Positions 17,648-25,969 of a stretch of 64,000 bases of DNA are shown here, piece after piece (position 1 is the stretch's first letter; each line of letters opens with the position of its first letter). The position numbers and the translations under genes are program-made. Source of the DNA: Paenilisteria rustica (GTDB lineage: Bacteria > Bacillota > Bacilli > Lactobacillales > Listeriaceae). Under the pieces are notes generated by a model. It worked only from the letters and a program-made list of their open reading frames with translations, had not been told where the DNA came from and did no database searches. The stretch lies in contig NZ_JABJVM010000007.1 of the NCBI RefSeq assembly GCF_013820765.1, positions 1 through 64,000 of the forward strand. The letters are read 5' to 3'.

Positions 17648-19069
17648 TTGAGTAAAACAATAACAGCGCAAGAAAGACAGGATTTTAAGACTATACCGAT
17701 TGTCACGGCTTTTCTAATTGCAGGATTTATAGGCTTGTTTAGTGAAACGGCTTTAAATATGGCACTTACGGATTTAATTCGTGTTTTTGATGTAAGTTCA
17801 GCAACGATTCAATGGTTAACAACAGGATATTTGCTGACATTAGGTATTTTAGTACCAGTTTCAGGACTTTTATTACAGTGGTTTACCACGCGGAAATTAT
17901 TTTTTGCATCTGTCGGATTTTCGATAGTAGGAACGCTAATCGCAGCATTGGCACCAGATTTTGGAATCCTAATGATAGCTCGGGTAATCCAAGCTATTGG
18001 AACAGGACTTTTACTACCATTAATGTTCAACACGATTCTGGTTATTTTTCCGGAGCACAAACGGGGATCCGCGATGGGGCTTATCGGACTTGTTATTATG
18101 TTCGCGCCCGCAGTGGGACCAACGATTTCAGGCCTAATTATTGAGAATTTAACGTGGAACTGGATTTTCTGGATTGCCTTACCATTCTTAGTTTTCTCCT
18201 TACTTTTTGGACTGCGTTATATGAAAAATGTATCTGAGGTTACGAAGCCACGGATTGATATTTTATCGATTGTTTTGTCGACGCTTGGTTTCGGGGGCAT
18301 TGTGTACGGCTTTAGTAGCGCTGGTGAAAGTGGCTGGGGCAGTGCGCTTGTTATTACAACGATGATTGTCGGCGTAGTTAGTTTGGGCTTATTTACTTGG
18401 CGCCAACTGACAATGGATCAGCCGATGATGGATTTGCGCGTTTTCAAATTTCCAATGTTTACGCTTGGATTATTGATTGTTTTCATCGCGTTCATGATCA
18501 TCTTATCAACAATGATTTTATTGCCACTCTATTTGCAAACAGGACTGGCTTTAGCGGCATTTTCAGCAGGATTAGTACTTTTGCCAGGTGGGGTCATAAA
18601 CGGCTTGCTATCACCGGTTACGGGCCGTCTGTTCGATGCATTCGGTGCGCGTGTGCTTGTTGTGCCAGGATTTATCGTGTCGGTCGTGACTTTATGGTTC
18701 TTAACGCAAATCACACTTGAAACAACGGCCGTTACAATCATAATTTTGCATAGCGCACTCATGATTGGCGTATGTATGATCATGATGCCGGCACAAACAA
18801 ACGGCTTAAACCAGCTACCACCAAAAATGTATCCAGATGGTACAGCGATTATGAATACGCTACAACAGGTTTCAGGCGCAATTGGTACAGCGGTGGCAAT
18901 CACGATTATGTCAGCAGGTCAAAAAACATATATGGCCGCCGTGACGAATCCAGGGCCACAAGACCTAGCCGCTTCGCTTGTCGAAGGTTCGCGTAATGCG
19001 TTTACATTCGGCCTCGTGATGGCGATTATCGGTCTAGTTATATCACTATTTCTTCGTAAAAAAGCATAA
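17648..19069 (+). CDS. MFS drug:H+ antiporter, DHA2 (14-TM) family
   Basis: A 473-residue transporter if started at TTG 17648, which has AGGGGG eight bases upstream; the frame is open back to ATG 17537 but no good ribosome site is there. Fourteen hydrophobic helices are visible, with the DHA2 motifs LVPVSGLLLQWFTTRKLF (loop 2-3) and FAPAVGPTISGLI (motif C, helix 5). Members export lipophilic drugs, dyes or quaternary ammonium compounds by proton antiport. It follows the exopolysaccharide operon in the same direction but ~190 bp away and is likely an independent unit. No linked regulator is seen. Substrate unknown. Confidence 0.83.
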   Translation: MSKTITAQERQDFKTIPIVTAFLIAGFIGLFSETALNMALTDLIRVFDVSSATIQWLTTGYLLTLGILVPVSGLLLQWFTTRKLFFASVGFSIVGTLIAALAPDFGILMIARVIQAIGTGLLLPLMFNTILVIFPEHKRGSAMGLIGLVIMFAPAVGPTISGLIIENLTWNWIFWIALPFLVFSLLFGLRYMKNVSEVTKPRIDILSIVLSTLGFGGIVYGFSSAGESGWGSALVITTMIVGVVSLGLFTWRQLTMDQPMMDLRVFKFPMFTLGLLIVFIAFMIILSTMILLPLYLQTGLALAAFSAGLVLLPGGVINGLLSPVTGRLFDAFGARVLVVPGFIVSVVTLWFLTQITLETTAVTIIILHSALMIGVCMIMMPAQTNGLNQLPPKMYPDGTAIMNTLQQVSGAIGTAVAITIMSAGQKTYMAAVTNPGPQDLAASLVEGSRNAFTFGLVMAIIGLVISLFLRKKA

Positions 19070-19075
19070 AAAGGA

Positions 19076-19107
19076 GCCGTGTCGATGAATTTTAGACGCG
19101 GCTTTTG
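19076..19107 (+). terminator. Intrinsic terminator
   Basis: GCCGTGTC (19076-19083) pairs with GACGCGGC (19095-19102), one G-U, followed by TTTTG. It ends the efflux pump transcript. Confidence 0.75.
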
Positions 19108-19267
19108 TATATAATGAAATTTATTTTCGCATAAAGTAAGACTAAACCTTGTTTTTTTGATAGAATAGAGAAGGAGAAGTATAAACGACACGACGCATGG
19201 AAGTTCGGCGATTAATCACGTGGAATGCGTTTTGATGCTATAAATATGTGAGGGTTGGTGAAATAGA

Positions 19268-20029
19268 TTGAGCAAAGTGATCGCACTGGCAAATCAAAAG
19301 GGTGGCGTAGGCAAGACGACGACATCTGTTAACTTAAGTTCTAGTCTTGCGTTTCTAGGTAAAAAAGTACTGCTTGTGGACATCGATCCTCAAGGGAATG
19401 CGTCGAGCGGAGTTGGCATCAATAAAGGTGAGATCGAGCATTGTATCTATGATGTGCTTGTGGATGACGTTGCACTCAAAGATGTTATTAAACCAACAGC
19501 GATGGAAACATTACAAGTGGTTCCTGCTACAATTCAACTTGCTGGAGCAGAGGTTGAGCTTGTTCCCGCGATATCACGTGAAATTCGTCTGAAAAAGGCG
19601 ATCGATTCGGTTCGCGATGACTATGATTATGTGATTATTGATTGTCCGCCATCCCTAGGCCTGCTTACGCTAAATGCGCTTACTGCCTCTGATACGGTTT
19701 TAATTCCAGTTCAGTGTGAGTATTACGCGCTAGAAGGCTTAAGCCAACTATTAAATACAATTCGGATTGTCCAAAAGCATCTGAATGAAGACTTACAAAT
19801 CGAAGGAGTATTGCTGACAATGCTAGATGCTAGAACCAATTTGGGCATTCAAGTTATTGATGAAGTGAAGAAATACTTCCAAAATAAAGTGTTTGAAACA
19901 ATTATTCCGCGTAACATTCGTTTGAGTGAAGCGCCAAGTCACGGCAAACCGATTATATTGTATGATGACAAATCTCGTGGGTCGGAAGTATACGTAGAGC
20001 TTGCAAAGGAAGTGATTGCTCATGGCTAA
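19268..20029 (+). CDS. parA: Chromosome partitioning ATPase ParA (Soj)
   Basis: A 253-residue ParA/MinD ATPase from TTG 19268. The deviant Walker A KGGVGKTTTSVNL is at ~10-22, Walker A' VDIDPQGNASSG at ~38-49, and Walker B IIDCPPSLG at ~124-132; RNIRLSEAPSHGKPI is typical of the Soj C-terminus. It binds DNA as an ATP dimer and, with ParB at parS, acts in origin segregation and DnaA control. It overlaps parB by 8 bp. Four parS sites lie in this window. Confidence 0.95.
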   Translation: MSKVIALANQKGGVGKTTTSVNLSSSLAFLGKKVLLVDIDPQGNASSGVGINKGEIEHCIYDVLVDDVALKDVIKPTAMETLQVVPATIQLAGAEVELVPAISREIRLKKAIDSVRDDYDYVIIDCPPSLGLLTLNALTASDTVLIPVQCEYYALEGLSQLLNTIRIVQKHLNEDLQIEGVLLTMLDARTNLGIQVIDEVKKYFQNKVFETIIPRNIRLSEAPSHGKPIILYDDKSRGSEVYVELAKEVIAHG

Positions 20030-20879
20030 AGGATTAGGAAAAGGAATTAGCGCGTTGTTTAACAATGTCGATCAGAATGAAGAAGCTGTACAAAACATTC
20101 CTGTTAGCGAAATCCGCCCGAATCCGTATCAACCACGTAAAACATTCGATCCTACAGCACTTCGCGAATTACGCGATTCTATCAAACTTCACGGTATCTT
20201 GCAACCAGTTATTTTACGCAGGTCGGAGGCAAAAGGTTACGAGCTTGTAGTCGGAGAACGCCGATTCCGCGCAGCGAAAGAAGCTGGGTTAGAAGAGATT
20301 CCGGCTGTTGTTCGTACGTTAGATGATCGCGAAATGATGGAGTTAGCCGTTTTGGAGAACTTGCAGCGTGAGGATCTATCCGTACTTGAAGAAGCAGAAT
20401 CCTATGATTTATTAATGAAGAATCTTGATATGACACAAGCGAAGTTAGCTGATCGTCTAGGTAAAAGCCGTCCTTATATCGCAAATATGGTACGTTTGCT
20501 TTCATTGCCAGCAGAAGTTCAGGTGATGCTTCGCGATGGTTCGTTATCGATGGGTCACGCTCGTGCATTGCTTGGATTGAAAGATAAGAAGAACATCAAA
20601 CCAGTCGCTAAAAAGGCAGTGGCTGAGGGTTTTACGGTTCGCCAATTGGAGAAATTAGTCGGCGATTTAAACGGCAATGTTTCACGTGAAACATCTAAAA
20701 AACAAGAAAAAATCCCCGTTTTTATTAAAGAAAGCGAATCACAATTACGTGATAAATTCGGAACAGCGGTTTCTATTAAGCGCCGTGATAACAAAGGTAA
20801 AATCGAGATTGAATTTTTATCTGAGGATGATCTAGGTCGCATTTTAGAAATTTTAGACGTTCAGTTTGATGAGGATTGA
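20022..20879 (+). CDS. parB: Chromosome partitioning protein ParB (Spo0J)
   Basis: A 285-residue ParB CTPase/DNA clamp. ATG 20022 (MAKGLGKGISALF) is preferred over TTG 20016 because of the AAAGGAAG site. Motifs: NPYQPRKTF (~27-35), the CTP-binding GERRFRAAKEAG (~73-84), the ENLQRED box, and the helix-turn-helix MTQAKLADRLGKSRPYIANM (~137-156). It loads at parS and spreads to organise the origin. A perfect parS lies inside its own coding sequence (20678-20693), as in B. subtilis spo0J. Confidence 0.95.
   Translation: MAKGLGKGISALFNNVDQNEEAVQNIPVSEIRPNPYQPRKTFDPTALRELRDSIKLHGILQPVILRRSEAKGYELVVGERRFRAAKEAGLEEIPAVVRTLDDREMMELAVLENLQREDLSVLEEAESYDLLMKNLDMTQAKLADRLGKSRPYIANMVRLLSLPAEVQVMLRDGSLSMGHARALLGLKDKKNIKPVAKKAVAEGFTVRQLEKLVGDLNGNVSRETSKKQEKIPVFIKESESQLRDKFGTAVSIKRRDNKGKIEIEFLSEDDLGRILEILDVQFDED
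20678..20693. promoter_or_regulatory. parS: parS site within parB
   Basis: TGTTTCACGTGAAACA, identical to the B. subtilis parS consensus, embedded in the parB reading frame. Confidence 0.95.
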
Positions 20880-20884
20880 GGCGT

Positions 20885-21076
20885 ATGGAACAGACTTTTA
20901 ATCTAAATGATATTGTTGAAATGAAGAAGCAGCATCCGTGTGGTACCAATCGCTGGCGTATTATTAGACTGGGTATGGATATTCGGATTAAGTGCGAAGG
21001 TTGCGGACACAGTGTGATGATTCCAAGACGCGAGTTTACGAAGAAAATGAAGCGGGTTTTGGAGAGAGCTGAGTAA
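20885..21076 (+). CDS. DUF951 zinc-ribbon-like small protein
   Basis: A 63-residue protein (MEQTFNLNDIVEMKKQHPCG) that matches the DUF951 family found next to parB in many Firmicutes. Conserved features are HPCGTNRW, a cysteine pair in KCEGCGHSVMIPR and the basic C-terminus. ATG 20885 is chosen; GAGGAT inside the end of parB gives the ribosome site, so the two genes are coupled. A short OB/SH3-like fold binding nucleic acid has been suggested for the family, but the role is not established. Confidence 0.85.
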   Translation: MEQTFNLNDIVEMKKQHPCGTNRWRIIRLGMDIRIKCEGCGHSVMIPRREFTKKMKRVLERAE

Positions 21077-21122
21077 ATAAAAGCGTTGAATGAGTGCCTG
21101 AGCGGTCCATTCAACGCTTTTA
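21077..21122. terminator. Strong bidirectional terminator
   Basis: AAAAGCGTTGAATG (21077-21090) and CATTCAACGCTTTT (21106-21119) are perfect 14-bp arms with A/T ends on both sides. It separates the parAB unit from the convergent small membrane gene. Confidence 0.9.
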
Positions 21123-21380
21123 TTATGTAATGGAAGTAATAACAATGCTGATTCCAAGCATGAGAACGGTGCTCGTTAAAACGCTAGCAAGAATGTGACG
21201 TTTTTGAGTGAAATTCAGCAATGCTACTGCTAAAAAGGAGAGAGCAAGTAGGATTTGAATCCAAATAGGGTAAGCAAAGCCTTCTTGTGTTTGAATAATG
21301 CTATATATTATATTTATAAATAGGATAGCATATATAGCAAGAAAGACACTAGATATTATTTTTGAAATAGTCATTTTCAT
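21123..21380 (-). CDS. Small membrane protein of unknown function
   Basis: An 85-residue protein with three hydrophobic helices: ~5-28, ~38-57 (WIQILLALSFLAVALLNF) and ~64-84 (LASVLTSTVLMLGISIVIT). AAAGGA lies ~11 bases before the first of two close ATG codons (21380 or 21374). It is a single gene between terminators. I do not recognise a family. Confidence 0.6.
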   Translation of the reverse strand: MKMTISKIISSVFLAIYAILFINIIYSIIQTQEGFAYPIWIQILLALSFLAVALLNFTQKRHILASVLTSTVLMLGISIVITSIT

Positions 21381-21441
21381 AGCTGTTTTATCCTTTCTTT
21401 TTATGTATTATTGTTCAAAAATCATTTAAAATTAAACACGA

Positions 21442-21484
21442 AAAGCCAAGACACTACCGATTTTCGGATAGCTATCTTGGCTTT
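21442..21484 (-). terminator. Terminator of the Mn-riboswitch gene
   Basis: AAAGCCAAGA / TCTTGGCTTT arms (21442-21451, 21475-21484) with a partly paired inner part (CTACCGA / CGGATAG). On the minus strand a TTTTC run follows the stem. Confidence 0.75.
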
Positions 21485-21498
21485 CTCTGATGAAAATA

Positions 21499-21783
21499 TT
21501 ACTTCCCACCAAATAAATCTTTAATTCCACTTACGATATTTCCAACATCACCAAGCGATTCTGTGACGTTTGCGTTTTCTGTTACTTGGTCAACGAGGCC
21601 GCCAGCTTGTTCGCTGATTTGGCCTGTGATTTCTTCGGGGTTGATTTGTTCTGTTAAGTTCTGTGCTTGTTCTGTGAGATCTGTTGCGCCGCCTGTTACT
21701 TGATCGACGACGTCACCTGCACCGCCGAGTAAATCTGTTACTTTTTCTGTTGCCATATCTTTCAAAAAATCGAATAAAGCCAT
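21499..21783 (-). CDS. Small hydrophilic protein under a Mn2+ riboswitch
   Basis: A 94-residue protein starting MALFDFLKDMATEK at ATG 21783, directly behind AAAGGAGAC; the longer frame to 21888 runs through the riboswitch and is not real. It has no membrane helix or signal peptide. After a short amphipathic N-terminus it consists of acidic, Gln/Thr/Gly-rich heptad-like sequence (DVVDQVTGGATDLTEQAQNL) ending IKDLFGGK, probably helical or partly disordered. No His/Cys cluster suggests direct metal chelation, though Asp/Glu are abundant. Known yybP-ykoY switches usually control Mn exporters, so this product is a candidate new player in Mn homeostasis. Family not recognised; function unknown. Confidence 0.75.
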   Translation of the reverse strand: MALFDFLKDMATEKVTDLLGGAGDVVDQVTGGATDLTEQAQNLTEQINPEEITGQISEQAGGLVDQVTENANVTESLGDVGNIVSGIKDLFGGK

Positions 21784-21837
21784 ACTATCGTCTCCTTTTG
21801 TGCGATTTTCATAGACTGCGGTTCCCAAAAAAGTACG

Positions 21838-21870
21838 CAAAAAAGACCTTACGTAAGAAACGTAAGGTCT
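21838..21870 (-). terminator. Expression-platform terminator of the riboswitch
   Basis: On the minus strand AGACCTTACG pairs with CGTAAGGTCT (arms 21861-21870 and 21844-21853) followed by six T. Its 5' arm contains the CCTT that closes aptamer helix P1, so terminator and Mn-bound aptamer exclude each other, as expected for an ON switch. Confidence 0.85.
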
Positions 21871-21947
21871 CGCAAACAATGATATCATTGCTAGTAGAGC
21901 CGGGGTTGCCCCGTACTGACGACTCTACTATTACTGCTACTCCCCTT
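21864..21947 (-). ncRNA. yybP-ykoY manganese riboswitch
   Basis: Minus-strand features match the consensus: P1 AAGG / CCTT, the loop GGGGAGTAGC, the stem TAGAG / CTCTA containing TCGTCA and a CGGGG / CCCCG hairpin, the hairpin CAATGATATCATTG, and the closing GCGAGACC. The GGGGAGTAGC, TCGTCA and GAGACC elements are the conserved Mn2+-binding parts known from the Lactococcus yybP-ykoY structure. Mn2+ should stabilise P1 and prevent the terminator, switching on the small gene at 21499-21783. Confidence 0.92.
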
Positions 21948-21975
21948 ATCGGGAACGAGAATATGAATTACCTTT

Positions 21976-22004
21976 AGAATAGCATGATTTCACGCCAAGT
22001 GCAA
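21976..22004 (-). promoter_or_regulatory. Promoter of the riboswitch transcript
   Basis: Minus strand -35 TTGCAC (21999-22004), 17-bp spacer, -10 TATTCT (21976-21981). Transcription would start ~20 nt before the aptamer. Confidence 0.75.
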
Positions 22005-22012
22005 GGCCATCC

Positions 22013-23188
22013 TTATTTTGTTAATTTGAAAGAGCCCATTGTTTTGAAGTCATACGTGACGATGGAGTTATCGCCTGCGAATGATTGGACGGATAGATTG
22101 GTTCCAGATCCAGATAAGAACGCGCGTAGGTTTGTTGCTGTGTAGATTGCGTCTGTTGTTTTTGTGCCTAGCGTTAGTGTTTGTGCTGTGTTGAATTGCA
22201 CGAAACTACCTGCACTTACGCTGAAAATGTTACCTTTTGCATTGTTTGATTTTAAGTATACGTTTGCTACATCTTTAAAATCAATCACGGATTTAGCTGT
22301 TTTGATAAGTTGTGTTGATTTAGCGCCGCCATTTAGGATAAAACTAGCATCTTTTTCAACGTCAAAACCTGTGGAAGCATAGATTAGGCCTGCTGTACCG
22401 GCTGCGTTTTGAGTGAATTCTGTGCTTGAGTTAGCGCCAAATGTTGCTTTTCCATTCATATATAGTGCGACATCTACAGAGTTTGTTGTAAGTTTAGAGC
22501 CTGCTTCTGTCGAGAAGAATGGTGTTGCGCCAGTCATGTTGAAGACTTTTTTCGCAGATGTGATATTAACAGTCGCGTTTTTGCTAACGTAAACTTTCGG
22601 ATTAGCTTGTGCCATTAGGAAGGCGTCAGCGGTTGTTGTAGCCGTGAAGTCAAGGTTTTCACCGAATACGATGGTGTTTACTTTTGCGATTTCGAGTGTG
22701 GATGTTGTTGTTACTTTTGTTGTACCGTAGAATGATACACTACCTTTTGGTGCATAGGCGAGTTGTTTACCAGTGAAATCTACATTATTAAGCAAAATTT
22801 GTCCCAACGTGTCGGTGCGATAGATTCCGTATGAACCAGTGGATTCAATGGATAGATCTTCAAGTGCGATGACACCCACTTGCTTTGCGTTGATCACATA
22901 TTTCCCCATGTCTAGTTTGTGATTATTACCTAGAACTAGCGGGTTATGTTGCCCTGGAATGATGATATCGCTTGTCGCTGTGATGTCTGCGCCAATGGAG
23001 ATGATATCTGTTGGTGATGTTTCCAAAGCATTTTTTAACTCTGCAAAAGTAGTGACAGTAACCGTTTTGACTTCGGCTGCTTGTGTTACGACATTAGAAA
23101 TATTTCCCCCAAAAGATAATGATGTTGGCGCGATGAGAACCGCTGCTGCTGTTAAAACGGATAAACCAAGTTTTGTTGTTGTTTTCAT
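22013..23188 (-). CDS. Secreted pectate-lyase-like adhesive-domain protein
   Basis: A 391-residue exported protein. AAGGAGAG precedes ATG 23188 (MKTTTKLGLS); the open frame beyond it is not coding. The signal peptide is ~1-37, probably cut near VTQAA. The rest resembles the N-terminal domain of the 1415-residue adhesin at 4143: VTTFAELKNALETSPTDI, ISIGADITATSDI, LGNNHKLDMGKYVI, then beta-helix-like rungs (KVYVSKNATVNITSAKKVFN). It ends without Ig repeats or any wall anchor, so it is probably a soluble or peripherally bound single-domain form. It has no catalytic residues that I recognise; adhesion or matrix binding is inferred from the family. Confidence 0.75.
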   Translation of the reverse strand: MKTTTKLGLSVLTAAAVLIAPTSLSFGGNISNVVTQAAEVKTVTVTTFAELKNALETSPTDIISIGADITATSDIIIPGQHNPLVLGNNHKLDMGKYVINAKQVGVIALEDLSIESTGSYGIYRTDTLGQILLNNVDFTGKQLAYAPKGSVSFYGTTKVTTTSTLEIAKVNTIVFGENLDFTATTTADAFLMAQANPKVYVSKNATVNITSAKKVFNMTGATPFFSTEAGSKLTTNSVDVALYMNGKATFGANSSTEFTQNAAGTAGLIYASTGFDVEKDASFILNGGAKSTQLIKTAKSVIDFKDVANVYLKSNNAKGNIFSVSAGSFVQFNTAQTLTLGTKTTDAIYTATNLRAFLSGSGTNLSVQSFAGDNSIVTYDFKTMGSFKLTK

Positions 23189-23500
23189 TTTTTTCTCTCC
23201 TTTTTGTTTTTGGTAATGCAAAATTGGCCAAAAATGCAACTCCAGCCATGATACCATGTTGTAGCCGCGTTTAGGGGTGACAGTTGTGTGGATAAAAATC
23301 GAATAAAGTATGAACGAATGCGATTGATTGCGCTTTCTTAGTTATATTTATTCTTTTTTGAATCAAATATAGCTGACCAGGCGTATTTATGGGTATACTA
23401 TCATACTTTTTTGACTGAGTGATTGGCGATGAATTGGGATTTGTAAGCGCAAATAGTTGTTTTCCGAGCATATGTTTTGTAGAATGGAGTTAGTATTACT

Positions 23501-23515
23501 TTATAATTATTATAA
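23501..23515. promoter_or_regulatory. PerR box before catalase
   Basis: TTATAATTATTATAA, a full match to the PerR consensus TTATAATnATTATAA, 18 bp before the catalase start. PerR would repress until peroxide oxidises it. The box contains a TATAAT that may be part of the -10 element. Confidence 0.9.
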
Positions 23516-23533
23516 AAAACGGAGGTTAGATGA

Positions 23534-24994
23534 ATGAGTAAAAAACTAACAACAAACCAAGGTGTTCCAATTGGTGATAATCAGAATTCAATGACAGCTG
23601 GGCATCGTGGTCCTACATTATTGGAAGATTACGTGTTAATCGAGAAGCTAGCCCATTTTGATCGTGAACGTGTTCCGGAACGTGTCGTACATGCTCGTGG
23701 AATCGGTGCGCACGGCGTATTTACAGTTAAGAATAGTATGAAGAAATATACGAAAGCTGCATTTTTACAAGAAGAAGGGCAAGAGACAGAGGTTTTCGCT
23801 CGTTTTTCTACTGTAATTCATGGCTTACATTCTCCTGAAACATTGCGTGATCCACGTGGTTTTGCGGTTAAATTTTACACGGAAGAGGGAAATTACGATT
23901 TTGTTGGTAATAACTTGCCTGTATTCTTTATTCGTGATGCGATTAAATTCCCGGATGTTATTCATTCTTTGAAGCCAGATCCAAGTACAAACATGCAAGA
24001 TGCGAACCGTTATTGGGACTTTTTCAGCTTGACTCCTGAGGCTACGACGATGATTACATACCTATTTAGTGATGAGGGTATTCCTGCTTCGTTCCGCCAA
24101 ATTCGTGGTTCGAGTGTTCATGCTTTTAAATGGACGAATGAAGAGGGCAAAACAGTTTACATCAAAATGCGTTGGGTGCCAAAAGCGGGTATCGTGAACC
24201 TTTCGACAGACCAAGCGGCGCAAATCCAAGCGAAAGAATTTAGCCACGCGACTCGCGATCTTCATGAAGCGATCGAAAACGGCGATTTCCCTGAGTGGGA
24301 GCTTTACATTCAAGTGCTTGACCCTGCGGACATCGATAACTATGATTTCAACCCGCTTGATGCGACGAAAGATTGGTTTGAGGACGTATTCCCGTATGAG
24401 CATGTTGGAACAATGGTGTTGAATCGCAATCCGGAGAACATTTTTGCGGAAACGGAATCGGTTGGTTTCAATCCTGGCGTACTTGTACCTGGAATTTTGC
24501 CATCTGAGGATCGTATGTTGCAAGGTCGTCTGTTCTCGTATTCGGATACGCAGCGTCACCGCGTTGGCCCGAACTACTTGCAACTGCCGATTAATAGTCC
24601 AAAAGTGGATGTGAATAACAATCAGCGGGATGGCGCGATGCCGTTCAAACAGCAAACGAGCTCGATTAACTATGAGCCAAATAGCTATGATACGACGCCA
24701 AAAGAGACGCCACGTTATGTGGAAGATGAGCAAGATTTGATTGCTGGTAAAGTTGGTCGTTTGGAGCAAGAGAAACCGAACAACTTTGGCCATGCGCGCG
24801 AAGTTTGGAACCGTTATTCTGACGGTGAACGTGATGCGCTAGTGAACAATATTGTTGGCGATTGGGAAGGCGTTCGTGAGGATATCAAAATCCGTAACCT
24901 GCGCAATTTCTATCAAGTAGAACCAGTATTTGCAGAACGCGTGGCAAAAGGAACTGGCGTTGACTTGGAGAAACATATTGCTGATTTGAAATAA
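23534..24994 (+). CDS. kat: Catalase, monofunctional haem type
   Basis: A 486-residue clade 3-type small-subunit catalase converting hydrogen peroxide to water and oxygen in the cytoplasm. The catalytic His is in ERVVHARGIGAHG (~50-62), the distal Asn in NYDFVGNNLPVFFIRD (~117-132), and the haem-ligand Tyr in RLFSYSDTQRHRVGPNY (~333-349). Length is standard for the family. CGGAGG precedes ATG 23534, and a perfect PerR box lies directly upstream. A catalase gene is in the same chromosomal position in L. monocytogenes. Confidence 0.96.
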   Translation: MSKKLTTNQGVPIGDNQNSMTAGHRGPTLLEDYVLIEKLAHFDRERVPERVVHARGIGAHGVFTVKNSMKKYTKAAFLQEEGQETEVFARFSTVIHGLHSPETLRDPRGFAVKFYTEEGNYDFVGNNLPVFFIRDAIKFPDVIHSLKPDPSTNMQDANRYWDFFSLTPEATTMITYLFSDEGIPASFRQIRGSSVHAFKWTNEEGKTVYIKMRWVPKAGIVNLSTDQAAQIQAKEFSHATRDLHEAIENGDFPEWELYIQVLDPADIDNYDFNPLDATKDWFEDVFPYEHVGTMVLNRNPENIFAETESVGFNPGVLVPGILPSEDRMLQGRLFSYSDTQRHRVGPNYLQLPINSPKVDVNNNQRDGAMPFKQQTSSINYEPNSYDTTPKETPRYVEDEQDLIAGKVGRLEQEKPNNFGHAREVWNRYSDGERDALVNNIVGDWEGVREDIKIRNLRNFYQVEPVFAERVAKGTGVDLEKHIADLK

Positions 24995-25004
24995 TATAGG
25001 ATGG

Positions 25005-25035
25005 ACCGATGGGGCGCGATGCTCTGTCGGTTCTT
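25005..25035 (+). terminator. Terminator after catalase
   Basis: ACCGATGGGG-type arm (25005-25014) pairs with CTCTGTCGGT (25022-25031) using several G-U pairs, followed by TCTTCTT. Weaker than its neighbours. Confidence 0.5.
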
Positions 25036-25151
25036 CTTACATATAAGAGCACTTCCATGGTAAGGAAGAGGTCAGTAATCTAATATTAAACTAGTTTTTG
25101 TCGTATCTTTCTGGGGAATAAGATAGGGAACGCAAAAGGGAGATGAGGCAT

Positions 25152-25853
25152 ATGATTCGATTTCTAAAAGACCATTGGCTGATGCTGATTATTATGATTG
25201 TTGGCTTGCTTTTCATTATCGTGCCTGTTTTGACGCGGAGTATTGATAATGAGCTGACGATTGACGGAATGTATAATTTTATTGGTTCCTTCTTTGGAAT
25301 TATCGGTGCTGTGATGCTTGCTTTTAGTGAGACGAAGCAGCAGAATAAGGCGTTACGGGATGAGATTGATTTGAATGCGCGGAAAGAGCGGCAGATTCAG
25401 GCTGAATTTTTATACAAGGAATTGCTTTTTCAGAAGATAGAGAAGACGTATGGTTTGCTGAATACGGCGATTTATAAAAATGAGGAAATTATGAGTTTTA
25501 TCAAGGATATTGGGCAGATTTTGGAGAGTGAGAAAATACGGGCGCGGTTGATTGAGAATCGAAATGAGACGGAGAAGTATATTCATGAGATTGAGTTGAT
25601 GAGTATTTATTTTCCAGATGATTTGGAGAAGGTGAAGCTGATTGTGTCGACGTTTAATTATAGTAATAAATATTTGAGCACGATGGAGCATGAGCTTTTG
25701 GTTGGGGATTCGAAGGGGTTTCGCAAGGAGTTGGATAATTATAATGCGGTCGTGAAGCGGTTGGTGCAGGTGATGGACGAGCTGTCGATTGATATGTTGG
25801 GGAGCATGAACGCGGAGATTAACAAGCTGAATGATATTGGAAATACGGTTTAG
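25152..25853 (+). CDS. Membrane-anchored coiled-coil protein, unknown
   Basis: A 233-residue protein. ATG 25152 is preferred over ATG 25143, which is only two bases from the GGGAG site. Two membrane helices lie at ~8-28 (HWLMLIIMIVGLLFIIVPVL) and ~43-58, then a charged, largely helical cytoplasmic region to the end (KQQNKALRDEIDLNARKERQ onward) with coiled-coil character. It resembles the two-helix plus coiled-coil proteins sometimes seen in defence or phage-related genes, but nothing adjacent supports that. Codon use and the many G-ending codons are like those of the neighbours. Function unknown. Confidence 0.6.
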   Translation: MIRFLKDHWLMLIIMIVGLLFIIVPVLTRSIDNELTIDGMYNFIGSFFGIIGAVMLAFSETKQQNKALRDEIDLNARKERQIQAEFLYKELLFQKIEKTYGLLNTAIYKNEEIMSFIKDIGQILESEKIRARLIENRNETEKYIHEIELMSIYFPDDLEKVKLIVSTFNYSNKYLSTMEHELLVGDSKGFRKELDNYNAVVKRLVQVMDELSIDMLGSMNAEINKLNDIGNTV

Positions 25854-25969
25854 GTGACGTATGGCAAATTCTTGTGTCTTTTTAGTCGGAAAACCTTTAT
25901 AATGGAGACATGAGTGTATTATAAAATGAGGAAAGCGACTGTGCTTTTCGATCAAAGGAGTTCATTTAA

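Noticed and set aside
24062..24793. Long minus-strand frame inside the catalase gene
   Set aside because: A shadow of strong codon bias in kat, rich in Arg/Ile with no ribosome site; the same holds for other long antisense frames, such as the one in wapA.
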